DNA from: Streptomyces abyssomicinicus
GTDB lineage: Bacteria; Actinomycetota; Actinomycetes; Streptomycetales; Streptomycetaceae
Reading direction: 5' to 3'
DNA: 64,000 nt
Assembly: GCF_008974245.1 (NCBI RefSeq)
Contig: NZ_BBZI01000009.1
Location: forward strand, 1-64,000
Shown here: in pieces, positions 62,154 through 64,000 of the stretch
How the letters are laid out: the number at the start of each line of letters is the position of its first letter
How positions within the stretch are numbered: the stretch's first letter is position 1
The notes under the pieces: model-generated
What the model was told of the DNA's origin: nothing
The model's database searches: none
The model's input: only the letters and a program-made list of their open reading frames with translations
Translations under genes and position numbers: made by a program

Positions 62154-62192
62154 AGGGCGGCATTGTCGGTCCTGCCTGGCAGACTCGACCGC

Positions 62193-63866
62193 ATGACCGG
62201 CCGGTGGGCTCTCGCTCCCGCCGAGGGTGGCGGTGTGGACGTCGTCCCCCTCGGGCCCGACGCCCTGCCCTCGGGCCGGGCTCAGCGCGAACCCGGTCCG
62301 GCCGAGGCGGTACGGGCCCGCCCGGACGTCACCCGTTGGGTGTGGCGTTCGACCGCCGAGGTCTATCCCCGTCTGCTGGCCGCCGGTGTGCGGGTGGACC
62401 GCTGCTACGACGTGGAGGACGCCGAGACGCTGCTGCTGGGCCACGAGGGCAGAAGCGGCGAGCCCCGCGGCGCCGCGGCCGCGCTGGCCCGTCTGGTCGG
62501 CGGCCCGGTGCCGCCGGACCCCCCACAGCGGGCCGCCGACCCCTCGGCGCAGGCTCCTCTGTTCGAGGAGGGGCCGGTCGACGTGCCGCTGACCGACCTG
62601 GTCGCCGTGTACGCGGAGCAGCAGCGCCGGCTGGCCGCCACCACACACCCCGACCGGATGGGCCTGCTGCTGGCCGCGGAATCGGCGGGCACCCTGGTCG
62701 CGGCCGAAATGAACCGCACCGGCCTGCCCTGGCGGGCCGACGTGCACCGGGCGGTGCTGCGGGACCTCCTCGGCGAGCGCTATCCCGGCGCGGGCGAGCC
62801 GCGCCGCCTGGCCGAGCTCGCCGACGAGGTGTCCGCCGCCTTCGGGCGCCGGGTGCGGCCCGACCTCCCGGCCGACGTGGTGAAGGCGTTCGCCCAGGCC
62901 GGCATCCGGATCCGCTCCACCCGCCGCCACGAGTTGGCCGGTGTCGACCACCCCGCCGTCCCCCCGCTGCTGGAGTACAAGAGGCTGTACCGGATCTGGG
63001 TCGCCCACGGCTGGTCCTGGCTCCAGGACTGGGTGCGCGACGGCCGGTTCCGCCCCGAGTTCCTGCCCGCAGGCACGGTCACCGGCCGCTGGGTGACCCA
63101 TGGCGGTGGCGCTCTGCAGATCCCCAAAGTGATCCGGCGCGCCGTGGTCGCCGACCCCGGCTGGCGGCTGGTGGTCGCCGACGCCGCTCAGATGGAACCG
63201 CGGGTGCTGGCCGCCATCTCCCGGGACCCCGCCTTCATGGCGGTCGCCGGGCGGGAGAGCGACCTCTACCAGGCGGTCTCCGAGCGTGCCTTCGCCGGCG
63301 ACCGCGACCTGGCCAAGGTCGCCGTACTGGGCGCCATCTACGGCCAGACCTCCGGCGACGGCCTGAAGAACCTCGCGGCGCTGCGCCGCCGCTTCCCGCG
63401 CGCCGTGGCACACGTCGACGAGGCCGCACGTGCCGGCGAGGAGGGGCGCCTGGTGCGCACCTGGCTCGGCCGGACCTGCCCGCCGGCGGGCGGCCGGGAG
63501 GAGGCGGAGGAGGCGGGCATCCCGCTCGCCGAGGAGGAGGACGGCGACCCCGGTCCGGGACGCTCGACGGCCACATCCCGTGCCCGCGGCCGCTTCGCCC
63601 GCAACTTCGTGGTCCAGGGCAGCGCCGCGGACTGGGCGTTCCTGCTGCTGGCGGCCCTGCGCCGCCGCCTGGACGGGCTGGCGGCGGAGCTGGTCTTCTT
63701 CCAGCACGACGAGGTGATCGTGCACTGCCCGGCCGAGGAGGCCGATCAGGTGGCGGCCGCCATCCGTGAGAGTTCGGCCGAGGCGGCCCGGCTCACCTTC
63801 GGCGAAACCCCGGTCCGCTTCCCGTTCACCACGGCGGTGGTGGAGTGCTATGCGGACGCGAAGTAG
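62193..63866 (+). CDS. Family-A DNA polymerase with a degenerate exonuclease domain
   Basis: 557 aa, shorter than DNA polymerase I (about 900 aa) and without a 5' nuclease domain. Polymerase motifs: A VADAAQMEPRVLA near 330, B region DRDLAKVAVLGAIYGQTSGDG near 370 and C FQHDEVIVHCP near 510. The first 170 residues resemble a 3'-5' exonuclease domain but the DEDD acidic residues cannot be found. Often annotated in actinobacteria as bifunctional 3'-5' exonuclease/DNA polymerase. Starts at the ATG of MTGRWAL; weak CAGACT 7 bases upstream. Confidence 0.88.
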   Translation: MTGRWALAPAEGGGVDVVPLGPDALPSGRAQREPGPAEAVRARPDVTRWVWRSTAEVYPRLLAAGVRVDRCYDVEDAETLLLGHEGRSGEPRGAAAALARLVGGPVPPDPPQRAADPSAQAPLFEEGPVDVPLTDLVAVYAEQQRRLAATTHPDRMGLLLAAESAGTLVAAEMNRTGLPWRADVHRAVLRDLLGERYPGAGEPRRLAELADEVSAAFGRRVRPDLPADVVKAFAQAGIRIRSTRRHELAGVDHPAVPPLLEYKRLYRIWVAHGWSWLQDWVRDGRFRPEFLPAGTVTGRWVTHGGGALQIPKVIRRAVVADPGWRLVVADAAQMEPRVLAAISRDPAFMAVAGRESDLYQAVSERAFAGDRDLAKVAVLGAIYGQTSGDGLKNLAALRRRFPRAVAHVDEAARAGEEGRLVRTWLGRTCPPAGGREEAEEAGIPLAEEEDGDPGPGRSTATSRARGRFARNFVVQGSAADWAFLLLAALRRRLDGLAAELVFFQHDEVIVHCPAEEADQVAAAIRESSAEAARLTFGETPVRFPFTTAVVECYADAK

Positions 63867-63925
63867 CGACGGCACCGGGCCTGACCCGCCAGGGCCAACG
63901 CCACCGTGGTCGTGCCGGCAACGCG

Positions 63926-63961
63926 AAAACCCCGGCCCGGACAGTGTCCGAACCGGGGTTT
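63926..63961. terminator. Terminator between the polymerase gene and the tRNA
   Basis: AAACCCCGG pairs with CCGGGGTTT, with an inner CGGAC/GTCCG stem. It lies between the polymerase gene and the tRNA 3' end and can serve both directions. Confidence 0.65.
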
Positions 63962-63967
63962 CACCGG

Positions 63968-64000
63968 AGCCGCTTTCGGGATTCGAACCCGAGACCTACG
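63968..64000 (-). tRNA. tRNA, 3' part only (probably tRNA-Thr)
   Basis: On the minus strand the T stem TCGGG/CCCGA encloses TTCGAAT, followed by the acceptor strand AAGCGGC and discriminator T; CC follows but CCA is not complete. The piece before it (CGTAGG) fits an anticodon stem and variable loop. The acceptor implies a 5' end GCCGCTT, as in Streptomyces tRNA-Thr. The anticodon lies outside the window. Confidence 0.7.

Overview
This is high-GC actinobacterial DNA, almost certainly a Streptomyces chromosome. Third codon positions are overwhelmingly G or C, GTG starts are frequent, many genes look leaderless, and the gene order (trpS1-proC, ilvD, radA-disA-mutY, clpC-lsr2, panC-nadB-nadC-coaX, folP-folB-folK, folE-ftsH-hpt-tilS, dac-ppa) matches the conserved core block around SCO333x-SCO34xx of S. 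coelicolor. I see no phage, plasmid, insertion sequence or CRISPR array.

Layout. 1-2.4 kb: the left edge looks like an rRNA operon promoter firing out of the window. It is divergent from a tryptophanyl-tRNA synthetase gene preceded by a leaderless Trp-Trp leader peptide and a three-hairpin attenuator; proC follows. 2.5-8.6 kb: an ABC-2 exporter pair with an inverted repeat on its start codon, a methyltransferase, an 818-residue secreted von Willebrand A protein with a His/Gly-rich tail, and a repeat-rich gap. 8.6-13.2 kb: ilvD, a TetR regulator overlapping a sugar isomerase, then about 1.1 kb of 24-bp minisatellite. 13.3-22.3 kb: Ppx/GppA, a Cys-rich protein, a sigma-like/zinc-anti-sigma/transmembrane/BACON fusion, then radA, disA and mutY (recombination, c-di-AMP damage signalling, base excision). 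22.4-28.6 kb: an M23 peptidase, clpC, lsr2, an acetyltransferase, a BlaI-type repressor and a 56-residue membrane protein.

29.6-35.4 kb: an overlapping cofactor operon for pantothenate/CoA and NAD (DUF2520 Rossmann protein, panC, nadB, nadC, coaX). A cluster of four DnaA boxes lies in the divergent region next to it. 35.6-43.6 kb: a threonine-aldolase-like enzyme, a TmrB-like ATPase, a NarL-type two-component system, a MidA/NDUFAF7-type methyltransferase beside a lone NuoD paralogue, and a coiled-coil membrane protein. 43.7-55.2 kb: folate genes (folP, NTF2-like, folB, folK, DUF3180) converging on folE, which lies downstream of ftsH, hpt, tilS and a DUF2342 protease; then a PBP4-type D,D-carboxypeptidase and inorganic pyrophosphatase.

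55.3-64 kb: a ThrE-type exporter, a DedA protein with a long Gln/Tyr/Pro tail, and a WhiJ-like cluster (XRE/DUF5753 regulator, anti-sigma-like ATPase, DUF397 protein). An identical 18-bp site stands in the same orientation upstream of the last two. The window ends with a DUF2786 protein divergent from a second family-A DNA polymerase, with two inverted DnaA boxes between them, and the 3' part of a tRNA (probably Thr).

The points most worth following are the shared WhiJ-cluster site, the MidA-NuoD2 pairing, the sigma/ZAS/BACON fusion, the Trp attenuator, the DnaA-box clusters and the minisatellite. All function calls rest on reading translated sequence and motifs by eye; no database search was run.
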